From: Allokutzneria sp. A3M-2-11 16
GTDB taxonomy: Bacteria; Actinomycetota; Actinomycetes; Mycobacteriales; Pseudonocardiaceae
Length of the DNA stretch: 64,000 nucleotides
Assembly (NCBI RefSeq): GCF_024213555.1
Contig: NZ_JANAVO010000007.1
Span: forward strand, 124,001 to 188,000
Direction: 5' to 3'
A program made the translations under genes and the position numbers. The notes beneath the pieces were generated by a model. That model did no database searches and was not told the origin of the DNA. It saw only the letters and a list, made by a program, of their open reading frames with translations. Positions 1 to 8,249 of the stretch are shown here, one piece after another; positions within the stretch are counted from its first letter, which is position 1; each line of letters opens with the position of its first letter.

Positions 1-753
1 CCTGATGAGCGCGGGGTCCTCGGCCAGCACGCGGCCGTGCAGCTCCCGCAGCCGCGGGCCGGGATCGACGCCGAGCTGTCCCGCCAGCACTTCTCGGCAC
101 CGCTCGTACTGCGTCAGCGCCTCCGCCGGACGTCCGGCACGGCAGAGCGCCAGCATCAGCTGCGCCCAGAAGCGTTCCTGCAACGGGTCTTCCGCCACCA
201 CGGTGTGCAGCTCCGCCACGAGCCCCGCCAGCCTGCCCGCGGCGAGGTCCAGCTCGATCCGTCGGTGCAGGGCCTGGCGGCGCTGTTCCTCCAGCGCGGG
301 AACGACTTCGCGGTGCAGCGACTCACACGGCACGTCAGCGAGCGCCGGGCCGCGCCACAGGTTCAGGGCCGTGCGCAGCAGCTCCGCCTCCGCGTCCGGA
401 TCGTCGGTCTCCGCCGCGCGCTGGACCAGCAGGTCGAACGCGCAGACATCGAGCGCTTCGCGGTCGACCTCCAAGCGGTACCCACCGTCGATGGACTGGA
501 TCACCGAATCGGCGCGGTCGACGACAAGTGCCTGGCGCAGCCGTTTGACGTGGCCGCGCACCGTGGTCGCCGACGCCGCGGGCGGACCGTCGCCCCACAG
601 CCGCTCGGTGATCTCCTCAACGGAGACGGTCCTGCCACGCCGCAGCGCCAGCGACGCCAGCAGCACCCGTTGTTTGCCGGTGGGGGTCACCTTCGCGCCA
701 TCGCGCGTGGTGACCTCGAAGTTCCCGAGCAGACCGATACGTAGTTGGCTCAT
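1..753 (-). CDS. SARP-family transcriptional activator (C-terminus off the window)
   Basis: Truncated at the window edge; 251 codons are visible from the ATG at 753. The protein begins MSQLRIGLLGNFEVTTRDG, the typical opening of an OmpR-like winged-helix DNA-binding domain (about residues 1-95, with LWGDGPPASA and VRGHVKRLRQAL). A bacterial transcriptional activation domain follows (about 100-245, with LWRGPAL and ALTQYERCREVLAGQLGVDPG). Members of this family switch on antibiotic pathways in actinomycetes. It lies 16 kb from the biosynthetic cluster on the same strand as that cluster's minus operon, so control of the cluster is possible but not shown. Whether AfsR-type NB-ARC and TPR domains follow cannot be seen. 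Confidence 0.93.
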   Translation of the reverse strand, partial: MSQLRIGLLGNFEVTTRDGAKVTPTGKQRVLLASLALRRGRTVSVEEITERLWGDGPPAASATTVRGHVKRLRQALVVDRADSVIQSIDGGYRLEVDREALDVCAFDLLVQRAAETDDPDAEAELLRTALNLWRGPALADVPCESLHREVVPALEEQRRQALHRRIELDLAAGRLAGLVAELHTVVAEDPLQERFWAQLMLALCRAGRPAEALTQYERCREVLAGQLGVDPGPRLRELHGRVLAEDPALIR

Positions 754-850
754 CAGCTCCCCCAGAGCGTCCGCTGTGGCGCGAGCCTAGGAAGCCGGCG
801 CGGGGCGTGGTGTCGTGCGGACGCACCTCATCACCGGCCAGGACAACCGG

Positions 851-1519
851 TCAGAACTCGTCGACCGCGATGAGCCCGTCCTGGATGGCGCGCATGACCA
901 GGGCGACCTTCGTGGGCGCCTGCCTGCCCACCGCGGCGTACTTCAGCCGCACGCGGTCCAGGTAGGTGTTGACCGTGCTCACGGCGATGCCCAGCTGGTC
1001 GGCGACGAGGTCCTTGGACTCGCTCTGGAACCACTTGACCAGGACCTCTTCCTCTCGCAGCGACAGGTGCGGGCGGTTGCGGCGGGAGTTGGCGGCCATG
1101 GCCCCCGCGAGCGCGGGCGGCACGTACGGACGGTGGCGCGCCGCAGCGTGGGTCGCGGCGACGAGGTGCTGCTCGCCCTCGGCCTTCGTCAGGAACGTCA
1201 ACGCCCCGAGCTCCAGGCAGTTCAGCGCGATCCCCTCGTCCTCGCGCATCGTGTAGACCACGACACCGCGACCGGAGTCGGCCAGCCTGCGCAGTTCGCC
1301 GTAGCACTCCGTGCGCTCCGCGGAGAGTTGCAGGTCCAGCACCACCACCTGCGCGGCGTCACCGGGCGCCAGCAACGCCTCCTTGACGGTCGCCCCCGTG
1401 GCGAGCACCGTGATCGGCGGGTCCGCCGCCGCGAACCAGGCCGCGACCCCGGCCCGGATCGCCGGGTGGTCGTCGATCACGACCGCGCTCACCGCCTCGG
1501 CCACACAGTTTCCAGCCAT
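851..1519 (-). CDS. NarL/FixJ-type response regulator (REC-LuxR)
   Basis: The 222-residue protein has an N-terminal receiver domain with the acidic pair VVIDDHP, a phosphoacceptor Asp in VVVLDLQLS and the conserved Lys in TFLTKAE. A C-terminal LuxR helix-turn-helix follows (LSLREEEVLVKWFQSESKDLVADQLGIAVSTVNTY, quoted in pieces: LSLREEEVL, AVSTVNTYLDRVRLKYA). It is the output arm of a two-component system. The gene overlaps the 3' end of the upstream kinase-like gene by 31 nt, so three genes (sensor kinase, kinase-like protein, regulator) form one minus-strand operon. Targets are unknown. Confidence 0.92.
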   Translation of the reverse strand: MAGNCVAEAVSAVVIDDHPAIRAGVAAWFAAADPPITVLATGATVKEALLAPGDAAQVVVLDLQLSAERTECYGELRRLADSGRGVVVYTMREDEGIALNCLELGALTFLTKAEGEQHLVAATHAAARHRPYVPPALAGAMAANSRRNRPHLSLREEEVLVKWFQSESKDLVADQLGIAVSTVNTYLDRVRLKYAAVGRQAPTKVALVMRAIQDGLIAVDEF

Positions 1520-2592
1520 AACTTTCCCTCCCGTCGTGCCGCGCTGACCAGGGTGTGCCGGGGGCTCGCCCTCGGCGGCAGTTCGCAGACCCGGTCGGTG
1601 ACGACGCTGAGCCGGACCCCGTCCGCGCGGCGCAGCACGGTCACCCGCGCCGCGCTCGCCGCGCAGGCCAGTGCCGCGGCGATCGGCTCGACGAGCTCGC
1701 GGCGCACGACCACGTCCAGCTCACGCGCCTCCCCGCGCACCGCGAGCTGGACCGACACCCCGCGTCGCGCGACGACGTCGATCCCGGCCCCCAGCTCGTG
1801 CAGCAGCGGATCGGCGACGGTGTCGCGTTCGGCGAACAGCCGCCGCATCCGCGCGGCCTCGACAGCACACCTCCGCCGCGTGGAGTCCGCCGCCGGGTCA
1901 AGCGCGCCGTGCGCGAGCGCCGCCAGCAACGGCACCGTCGTCGCCACCAGCTCGCCGTAACGCCGTTCGTGGTCGCGGTGGGTGTGGGCGGCGGCCTCCT
2001 CGCGCGTGCGGACTTCGTCCTCCGCTCGGAGCGCGACCTCCGCGTCGACGGCGATGCGGCGCACCACCGACGCGGTCATCGCGACACCGAGCTGCAATCC
2101 GAAGATCGACACCACAGAGGTGCCGAAGTCGGCCGTCCGCACCGCGGAGTACCCGGCCAGGACCACGCCGAGGACGGCCAGCAGCATCGGGGCCGCGAGG
2201 AACGCCGCCACCACCGGCAGGCTCAGGTCGAAGAGCAGGAAAAGCCAGTACCAGCCCACCAGGCCGATGAACCAGTTCTCCCCGCGCGGCAAGGACTCCA
2301 GCGGTAGCGCGACCGAGGCGACCACGGCGGCGAGGACCACCGCGGCCGCACAACTCCACCGCCCGGTGCCCGTCAGTGGGGTGCCGCGCACCAGGGATCG
2401 CGAGCCCACCACACCCACCGTGGCCAGCAGGGCGAAGGCGACGAGCTCCCACGCCAGCGTTTGTGCGCGGGTGTTGTGCACCAACGTCGCGAGCGCGGGA
2501 ACGAACTGGACGGTCAGCGCGACGACGAGCAGAGAGGCCCGGATCGCCATGAGCAGCCGGGTCTCGACCAGCACTGTGCCCACGTCAGCCAC
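1489..2592 (-). CDS. membrane sensor protein with degenerate histidine-kinase-like C-terminus
   Basis: 367 residues. The first half holds several hydrophobic helices (for example LLMAIRASLLVVALTVQF and the WYWLFLLFDLSLPVVAAF segment), so it sits in the membrane. The C-terminal half resembles the ATPase half of a sensor kinase in layout (RELVEPIAAALACAASAARV), but I find neither a phosphoacceptor His motif of the ERxxIARELHD type nor the N-box Asn and DxGxG Gly-rich motifs. It overlaps the kinase gene upstream by 8 nt and the response regulator downstream by 31 nt. I read it as a pseudokinase or accessory sensor working with the true kinase next to it. Confidence 0.75.
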   Translation of the reverse strand: MADVGTVLVETRLLMAIRASLLVVALTVQFVPALATLVHNTRAQTLAWELVAFALLATVGVVGSRSLVRGTPLTGTGRWSCAAAVVLAAVVASVALPLESLPRGENWFIGLVGWYWLFLLFDLSLPVVAAFLAAPMLLAVLGVVLAGYSAVRTADFGTSVVSIFGLQLGVAMTASVVRRIAVDAEVALRAEDEVRTREEAAAHTHRDHERRYGELVATTVPLLAALAHGALDPAADSTRRRCAVEAARMRRLFAERDTVADPLLHELGAGIDVVARRGVSVQLAVRGEARELDVVVRRELVEPIAAALACAASAARVTVLRRADGVRLSVVTDRVCELPPRASPRHTLVSAARREGKLWLETVWPRR

Positions 2593-3673
2593 GGGGCCAC
2601 GTCCACCGCACGGTCGTACCCGAACCCAGGACCGACGTCACCGTCACGACACCCCCACAGGATCGCATTCTGTCCACAATGGACACTGAGATTCCCCTGC
2701 CACACAGGGAAATCCGGTCCGTGGCGAAGCCGCAGCCTCGGTCGGACAACTGCACCACGACGCGGCCGGACTCGTCGTGCCCTCCGCGTAGTTCCACCTC
2801 GTCCACGCGGGCGTGCAACGCGGCGTTGTTCAGCGCTTCCCGCGCACCGAACAGCAGCCCGAGCGCTGGGCGCGCAGGCAACTCCAGCGCCGCGGGCAGC
2901 TCCATCCCCACCCGCACCACAGCGGTGCTCGCGAGATCGCGCAGCAGCGGGACGACGTCGACCCGTCCCTCGGCCACCGCGGGTACAGCGCCGAGCACCT
3001 CCAGGTCCCGCCGTGCCCGTTCCGGCAGCCACCCCAGGTCCGCGCCCGGCTTGGCGACCGCGACCATCAACAACGTGGCGCTCGCCGTGTCGTGCAGCAC
3101 GGCCAGGTAGTCCCGCTCAGCCGCACGCCGGGCCGCAGCCACCGCCGACCGGCGCCGCCGCAGAGCCGTCCGCTGGTTGATCCGGTCCGCGGTGCGCGCG
3201 CCACCGACGACGAGCACGAGGGCGATCTTCGCCAGCACCGGCTCCACCACCAGCCGCGCGAGCAGGACGGCCAGGTCGTCGGAAGGACCGGCCAGCACGT
3301 TGCCCGCGCCGTAGCCCACCGCGCACGCCACGCAGACCGACCACGCCACTGCCGAACGCCCGGCCCAGTCGTGGTGCGCGGTGATCGCGGTGATCGACGC
3401 CACGGCGAACGCCCAGCTCGACGTCCCCTGGGTCGCGCTCACCAGCAGCACCACCGCGACATCGCCGACCGCGCACCAGACCGACGCCGGGCCGGACAAC
3501 CTGCGCACGGCCCGCCAGGCGCACCAGGCGCCCACCGCGCAGACGAGCACGAGCGGGACCGTTGTCGCCACGCTCAGAACGCCGGACACCATGATGATCG
3601 CCGATCTCAGCCACACCGCGCAGACGCTGGAAACCTCAGCCGTCCTGCTCTCACCGACACCGGCACCGACCAC
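2585..3673 (-). CDS. sensor histidine kinase (HisKA_3 / HATPase)
   Basis: 362 residues from a GTG start. About five transmembrane helices lie in the first 160 residues. A dimerisation/phosphoacceptor region follows, with the His in DYLAVLHDTASATLL. The ATPase domain has an N-box-like FGAREALNNAALHA, a G1 box LSDRGCGFATD and a G2 box GRGISVSIVDRM. This is the active kinase of the three-gene operon that ends with the LuxR-type regulator. The start is uncertain; downstream GTG codons (VSSVCAVW) would shorten the N-terminus by about 15 residues. Confidence 0.88.
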   Translation of the reverse strand: MVGAGVGESRTAEVSSVCAVWLRSAIIMVSGVLSVATTVPLVLVCAVGAWCAWRAVRRLSGPASVWCAVGDVAVVLLVSATQGTSSWAFAVASITAITAHHDWAGRSAVAWSVCVACAVGYGAGNVLAGPSDDLAVLLARLVVEPVLAKIALVLVVGGARTADRINQRTALRRRRSAVAAARRAAERDYLAVLHDTASATLLMVAVAKPGADLGWLPERARRDLEVLGAVPAVAEGRVDVVPLLRDLASTAVVRVGMELPAALELPARPALGLLFGAREALNNAALHARVDEVELRGGHDESGRVVVQLSDRGCGFATDRISLCGRGISVSIVDRMRSCGGVVTVTSVLGSGTTVRWTWPRG

Positions 3674-3688
3674 GTACGGAGCCTAGGA

Positions 3689-3722
3689 ACGCCCACCCGG
3701 GACGGGTCCCGGGCTTGGGCGT
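3689..3722. terminator. long GC-rich hairpin between PhyH-like gene and kinase operon
   Basis: A nearly perfect inverted repeat: ACGCCC, one unpaired base, CCCGGGAC, GG loop, GTCCCGGG, three bases, GGGCGT. It lies between the stop of the dioxygenase gene (3736) and the start of the kinase gene (3673), both on the minus strand. It is well placed to end the dioxygenase transcript. There is no strong U-tract, as is usual in high-G+C actinomycetes. Confidence 0.6.
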
Positions 3723-3735
3723 CAACTCAGCCACT

Positions 3736-4689
3736 TCACCGCCGGATCTTGGCGGGAACGACACTTCCCGCGCTGCAATAGGAGCCCGGAGTGTGCGCGG
3801 TGTGCACAACCCGGAGTTCCTCGGCCAGGTCACCGGTCACCGCCGGCCGGTAGTCGGTCGGAGCGTTCCAGTGGAACGCCTCGGCATCGGGATGAGCATC
3901 GGCATAGGCCGATATTCCGAGCCGCAGTAACCGCAACCGCTTGTCCACCCAGTCCCGGTCCCACGGCCCCTCGGCCAGGATCTGCTCAACAGGCCGGAAC
4001 TCGTAGTAGATGGTGCGTCGCAGGGCATTACCGACAACGTCCTGGGACCCGTGCACGACCATCACGTCGTGAATCAGAACATCACCCGGTTCGAGTTCGG
4101 CTTGCACGACACCGGGAGGATTCCAACCATGACGTTCGCCCACTTGGCACACATCCGCCGGCCCGTGCTGGGAGCCCGGCAGCACCCGCACCTCACCTTC
4201 TCCCTTGCGAGCGGAATCCAGGTACACACCGACGTTGTAGATTCGACTCTTCCTCGGGTGCACCGCGTCCTGGTGCCACTCCACTGCCACTCCTTCGCCC
4301 TCGTTCTTGAAGACGACGGCCTCGTAGGTCGGAACGAAGTTCGGACCGCTCAGGCTTTCGACGATGCCGAGCATGGCCGGGGAACCGAGGAGTTCCAGCG
4401 TGGCGGGCTCTTCCTTGTCGTGCAGATAGTCGACGCGGTACATGACCCTACCGCCGGGACGCTCGGAGTATTTGAAGTCACTCCGCCACGGATCGTCCGG
4501 CGCCGCGGCCTCCCCCCGGGCAATCCAACTCGCGGTCGCATCCTGCAATCGCGACAGCAGGGAATCCGGGATGCGCTTGCGCAGAATCAGGTAACCGTAG
4601 CCGTCGAAGAAATCAACCTCCTCCTCGGAAAGGTGGTACGGACGCCGCTCGAAAAGGGCAGCGGAATGAAAAGTGGAAGGCCGGACCAT
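3736..4689 (-). CDS. phytanoyl-CoA dioxygenase (PhyH) family Fe(II)/2-oxoglutarate oxygenase
   Basis: 317 residues from the ATG at 4689, chosen because GAGGAG lies 6 nt upstream; an in-frame ATG at 4737 has no comparable site. The family uses Fe(II) and 2-oxoglutarate to hydroxylate small molecules. The metal triad is visible as the HQD in VEWHQDAVHPR and a distal His in VMVVHGSQD, and the 2-oxoglutarate Arg is probably in NALRRTIYYEF. The gene is transcribed away from an AraC regulator, which probably controls it. The substrate is unknown. A cluster-tailoring role is possible but it lies 12 kb away. Confidence 0.88.
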   Translation of the reverse strand: MVRPSTFHSAALFERRPYHLSEEEVDFFDGYGYLILRKRIPDSLLSRLQDATASWIARGEAAAPDDPWRSDFKYSERPGGRVMYRVDYLHDKEEPATLELLGSPAMLGIVESLSGPNFVPTYEAVVFKNEGEGVAVEWHQDAVHPRKSRIYNVGVYLDSARKGEGEVRVLPGSQHGPADVCQVGERHGWNPPGVVQAELEPGDVLIHDVMVVHGSQDVVGNALRRTIYYEFRPVEQILAEGPWDRDWVDKRLRLLRLGISAYADAHPDAEAFHWNAPTDYRPAVTGDLAEELRVVHTAHTPGSYCSAGSVVPAKIRR

Positions 4690-4780
4690 TTCTACTCCTC
4701 GACGCGCAGATGAAGAGGGGTGTCCAACAACGCCCATCTCGACACCACCTTACGACCACAGGATCGTGATATGCTTCCGC

Positions 4781-5653
4781 GTGTCTCGTAAAGAATTCCG
4801 GGATCCTCCTTTCCAGCCATCAGCGATCGTGGGCAAACAGACTCGGTGCCGCCGAGGGCGGACCCGTCCCATGCCCAGTGCGCATCGCCATGACGACATC
4901 GAGCTGAATTTCGCCGAATCCGGCGAGCTGGTGTATCTCTTCGGCGGCGAGGAGGTGGTGATCCTCCCCGGAGTGGTGACCGCGTTCTGGGGCGCGATGC
5001 CCCATCAGCTGGTCCACTGCCCGCCGGAGTCCTCCGCGCACTGGCTCACCATTCCCCTGTCCTACTTCGTGCGCTGGGGGCTACCGGAGGAGTTCGTCGA
5101 GCAGATCTTCCAGGGACACGTCCTGGCTTCGACCGGGCAGACGGTGCGGCGCGAGGATTCCCTCCGGTTCGCGCAATGGTCCCGGGACCTCGAGTCGGAC
5201 TCCGAGTACGACCAGGTCACCGCGAACCTGGAAATCCAGGCGCGACTGCGCCGACTGGCCCACGAGACCGCGTCGCAACCCAGCGCCACCGAACCAGACC
5301 GCCGCTACCAGGACCTGAACATCCATCGCGCGGCTGCGATGGCGCGGTTCATCGCCGAGCACTACAGCGACCCGCTCCGCGTCGAGGACATCGCGGGCGC
5401 GGTCTCACTCCATCCGCATTACGCCATGACCGTATTCCGTCGCGTGGTGGGAACCACGCTGCTCAGCTACCTGACCCAGTGCCGGATCACCGAGGCCCAG
5501 CGCCTGCTCATCACCACCGATCTCACGACCAGCGAGATCGGCAACGCGGTCGGATTCCACTCACAGAGCCAGTTCTACGCCTGCTTCCACCGGCTCTGCG
5601 GCCAACCTCCCGGCACCTACCGGCGTTCCCACCACAACGCTCAATGCCGGTAA
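4781..5653 (+). CDS. AraC-family transcriptional regulator with cupin sensor domain
   Basis: About 290 residues. The N-terminal part is a cupin-like ligand pocket (MPSAHRHDDIELNFAESG, then FGGEEVVILPGVVTAF). The C-terminus is a double helix-turn-helix AraC domain (ARFIAEHYSDPLRVEDIAGA, RVVGTTLLSYLTQCRI, GFHSQSQFYACFHRLCG). The start is uncertain: GTG 4781 is used because it lies just past the divergent dioxygenase leader, but GTG 4829 and ATG 4871 are alternatives. The divergent layout with the PhyH-type gene suggests local control of that gene. Confidence 0.85.
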   Translation: MSRKEFRDPPFQPSAIVGKQTRCRRGRTRPMPSAHRHDDIELNFAESGELVYLFGGEEVVILPGVVTAFWGAMPHQLVHCPPESSAHWLTIPLSYFVRWGLPEEFVEQIFQGHVLASTGQTVRREDSLRFAQWSRDLESDSEYDQVTANLEIQARLRRLAHETASQPSATEPDRRYQDLNIHRAAAMARFIAEHYSDPLRVEDIAGAVSLHPHYAMTVFRRVVGTTLLSYLTQCRITEAQRLLITTDLTTSEIGNAVGFHSQSQFYACFHRLCGQPPGTYRRSHHNAQCR

Positions 5654-5774
5654 CCGGTGCGGGCCATGGGAAGCTGAGTTCGACGGCAACCTTGTCCCGG
5701 TCGAACATCATCCGGTCGGCGCCGGGTGTTCTCCCGGCGCCGACCACGAAACGCCGTCGCGACGAGCGGGGGGC

Positions 5775-6053
5775 TCAGCACAGGTAGCTGCTGTCCACCC
5801 ATCCGATCTGACGGTTCCAGTGCGAGCGGCCCTTGGTGTAGCCCGACCGCCGCTCGTGCACCGTCAGGTGCGAACCCCGGGGGAGCTTGTCGAACGAGGG
5901 CCCCTGGGGCCATTCCCTCATGTGGACGTCGTCCGCCCGGCAGACCGTGACGACCTCGGCGGCCTGGGCCGGGGCCGCGGAAACGATCCCCAGCGTCGCC
6001 CCGGCGAGGACCACGGTCAGGGTGTGACGGGCGAGAACCTGGATAGCGCCCAT
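5775..6053 (-). CDS. small secreted SH3-like protein
   Basis: 92 residues from an ATG preceded by AGGAGG. A clear Sec signal peptide (LARHTLTVVLAGATLGIVSA, cleavage near AQA-AE) is followed by a compact domain of about 60 residues. The bacterial SH3-like features are VHMREWP, LPRGSHLTVHER and IGWVDSSYLC. Two Cys (VCRADD near the start and the C-terminal residue) could form a disulfide outside the cell. It resembles its neighbour at 6090-6419 and the extracellular tail of the kinase at 7082-8230 in layout (Cys near the start, a basic Gly turn, a Trp near the end). Confidence 0.8.
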   Translation of the reverse strand: MGAIQVLARHTLTVVLAGATLGIVSAAPAQAAEVVTVCRADDVHMREWPQGPSFDKLPRGSHLTVHERRSGYTKGRSHWNRQIGWVDSSYLC

Positions 6054-6089
6054 GGTGTTCCTCCTCAGTAGTCCGGTAACCCGCGGCGC

Positions 6090-6419
6090 TCAGCCCCAGG
6101 AGTTGTAGTCACCAATGCACTCCTTACGCATCCAGCCCCACGTGCTGGGACCGATGTCGATCACCGTTGCCCAGCCCTCGTGCACGGTGGCCAGGGTCTG
6201 TTCGCCGATCTTGTTGCCGCGACCGAGCACCCGGTGCGGGTTGTTGTGCGTGCCGTGGAAGGCCGGGTTGCGGCCGTAGTAGAAGGTCGCGCTGTCACAG
6301 ACGACCTTCGCCCGCACCACGCCGCGCGGCAGATCCGCCAGGGCGGTTCCCGCGGTCGCGGGCAACGACACACCCGCCGCCACAACGGCCATGGCGAGGA
6401 CGCGCAGAGCTCTGGTCAT
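6090..6419 (-). CDS. small secreted SH3-like protein
   Basis: 109 residues from the ATG at 6419, chosen because AGGAGG sits just upstream (an ORF extending to 6512 has no such site). A signal peptide (MTRALRVLAMAVVAAGVSL, cleavage near ALA) is followed by an SH3-like core with VVCDSATFYYGRN, LGRGNKIGEQ and WGWMRKECIG. The paired Cys again suggest an extracellular disulfide. Related in layout to the adjacent 92-residue protein. The gene is divergent from a HTH gene, with a candidate operator between them. Confidence 0.78.
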   Translation of the reverse strand: MTRALRVLAMAVVAAGVSLPATAGTALADLPRGVVRAKVVCDSATFYYGRNPAFHGTHNNPHRVLGRGNKIGEQTLATVHEGWATVIDIGPSTWGWMRKECIGDYNSWG

Positions 6420-6450
6420 GGGTGCCTCCTGGGCAGTCCAACGTGTCACT

Positions 6451-6516
6451 AGAGATGACGCTTGCTGTCGGCGAAGATAGCGACCGACATGGTTGACGAC
6501 AAGACCTGTCATCTCT
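6451..6516. promoter_or_regulatory. candidate operator: 9-bp inverted repeat in a divergent promoter region
   Basis: AGAGATGAC (6451-6459) and its exact inverse GTCATCTCT (6508-6516) flank 48 nt between the divergent SH3-protein gene (start 6419) and the HTH gene (start 6532). The flanks are partly symmetric too (GTCACT before one arm, GAGTAC after the other). Placement suggests a binding site used by the adjacent HTH protein on both promoters. This is an inference from position only. Confidence 0.4.
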
Positions 6517-6531
6517 GAGTACAGTTGGCGG

Positions 6532-7035
6532 GTGCCTGAACCGCGTCGCCGCCATTACGGCATCGCCGAGATCGCCGACGCACTCGGACTCAACCGGCAG
6601 CTGGTCACGGTGTGGCGTCGGCGGCGCAGCTGGAACATGCCCGAACCCGACGACGAGCTGGCCTCGGGGCCGCTGTGGCTCGGCCGGACGATCGAGCCCT
6701 GGATCGAGGAGATCCGCGCCCGATACGCCGACGAGACGCAGGAGCCGCTGGACGCCGAGCTCGCCCGCCGCGCGGTCCGCCGGCTCCTGCGGCTGGCCGC
6801 GCTCGTACTGGAGGACCGGCCCCGGGAACAACTGCTCGCCCGCGCTCACGCCGAGTTGGCCGACGTGGTCACAGCGGTGCGGGGATGCGCGTCCGGCGCG
6901 GAACGCGAGCGGTTGCTGACCGCACTGGAACGGGTCCTCGACGCGGGCACGGCCACCGCGGACGACTGCCTCGCCGCGATCACCGACGTGGTTCCGGTGC
7001 TGCTCCGACTTGCCGGAGACGCACATGAGGGGTGA
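6532..7035 (+). CDS. helix-turn-helix DNA-binding protein
   Basis: 167 residues from a GTG start. An N-terminal MerR/excisionase-like helix-turn-helix is seen in HYGIAEIADALGLNRQLVTVW, quoted as GIAEIADALGLNRQ and LVTVWRRRRSWNMPEP. A Pro- and Trp-containing turn follows (LWLGRTIEPWIEEI). The rest is a Leu/Ala/Arg-rich helical region that may form a coiled coil (ELARRAVRRLLRLAALVLE). It runs into the kinase gene: the kinase reading frame has an ATG at 7025 inside this gene. It probably regulates the divergent SH3 gene and/or the kinase gene. Confidence 0.75.
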   Translation: MPEPRRRHYGIAEIADALGLNRQLVTVWRRRRSWNMPEPDDELASGPLWLGRTIEPWIEEIRARYADETQEPLDAELARRAVRRLLRLAALVLEDRPREQLLARAHAELADVVTAVRGCASGAERERLLTALERVLDAGTATADDCLAAITDVVPVLLRLAGDAHEG

Positions 7036-7081
7036 CGACAGGGGTGCCGCCGCCCCAGCGGTGTCGCTAGCATCGGCCGCT

Positions 7082-8230
7082 ATGACGGTGCCCCCCGAGG
7101 TGCCCGGGTACATCCTCCGCGAGGAGATCGGCCGCGGCGCGACAGCCACGGTTTTCGCCGCAACACAGCGCCATACCGGCCGCGCCGTCGCCATCAAGAT
7201 CGTCACCGCCGGAGGCGGGCGGGCGAAGCGGTTCCTGCGCCAGGCCACGGTCGTGCAGGCGATCGGGCACCGCTCTCTGGTGCGCATCCACGACTATGGC
7301 GAGCACGACGGAGTGCTGTACCTGGTGATGGACCACGTCCGAGGTGAGGACCTGCAACAACGCCTGGACCGGGACGGGCCGCTCGCACCAGCCGACGCCG
7401 CCGCGCTGGTCGCGGAGATCGCGTCGGCGGTCCAGGCACTGCACGACGCCGGAGTCGTGCACTGTGACATCAAGCCCGCCAACGTGCTGTGCGCCGGAGA
7501 CCGGGTCGTCCTCACCGATTTCGGGTTGGCCGAGCCCCCAGTGGACGAGGACGTGGCCACCGGCCTCACCCATGACTCCGAGTGGCTGCACACCGGCGAC
7601 GCGGCGCCGCCGACCGCCGGGACCGGTGGGGGTACCTACGCCTACATGGCGCCCGAACAGTGGCGCGGCGAGCAGGTCGGGCCGCGCACCGACGTCTACG
7701 CCCTTGGTGGGCTGCTCTTCGCCGTCCTCACCGGCCGACCGCCCTTCACCGCGCGCACTCTGCCCGAACTCGTTCACGACGTCATCGTGGACGGCGTCCA
7801 AGCCCCCGGGGTCTCCGTCGAGCTGGACTCCGTGGTGGCAAAGGCAATGGCTCGCGAACCCGGGCGGCGATTCGCCTCAGCCGACCACGTCCGTGCGGCC
7901 TTGGACGCGGCGGTCTCGGGGCAGCGCGTCCGGCTCCCGCGGCGCCGACGCCGTTGGCTGGGCACGACCGTGGCCGCGGGACTGCTCGCCGTCACCGCTG
8001 TAGCCGTAGCGCTTACCTACGTCGACACCGGCGCCGTCATGCGAACGGTTTGCGCACAGGACATGGCACTGCGCCCGGAACCACGCAGCAAGACAACCGT
8101 CGCCGCTCTACGGCGGGGCGAACGGATCGAGGTCACCGACTCCGACCACGACCGCCGTTGGGTCTACGTCCACACCCCCGACGGCAGACAGGGCTGGGCG
8201 GTGTCGCAGTTCCTCCGCCCCTCGTGCTGA
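7082..8230 (+). CDS. transmembrane Ser/Thr protein kinase with extracellular SH3-like domain
   Basis: 382 residues from the ATG at 7082; an in-frame ATG at 7025 is also possible. The kinase domain has a Gly loop (EEIGRGATATVF), the ATP Lys (VAIKIV), a catalytic loop VVHCDIKPANVL, the DFG motif (LTDFGLA) and APEQ. The loop reads HCD rather than HRD, so this is a non-RD kinase. One membrane helix (WLGTTVAAGLLAVTAVAVAL) separates it from an outside domain of about 60 residues (VCAQDMALRPEP, LRRGERIEVTDS, GWAVSQFL). That tail looks like the two secreted SH3 proteins nearby, unlike the PASTA repeats of PknB. Confidence 0.9.
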   Translation: MTVPPEVPGYILREEIGRGATATVFAATQRHTGRAVAIKIVTAGGGRAKRFLRQATVVQAIGHRSLVRIHDYGEHDGVLYLVMDHVRGEDLQQRLDRDGPLAPADAAALVAEIASAVQALHDAGVVHCDIKPANVLCAGDRVVLTDFGLAEPPVDEDVATGLTHDSEWLHTGDAAPPTAGTGGGTYAYMAPEQWRGEQVGPRTDVYALGGLLFAVLTGRPPFTARTLPELVHDVIVDGVQAPGVSVELDSVVAKAMAREPGRRFASADHVRAALDAAVSGQRVRLPRRRRRWLGTTVAAGLLAVTAVAVALTYVDTGAVMRTVCAQDMALRPEPRSKTTVAALRRGERIEVTDSDHDRRWVYVHTPDGRQGWAVSQFLRPSC

Positions 8231-8249
8231 CAACCCCAGCGTCGCGACG

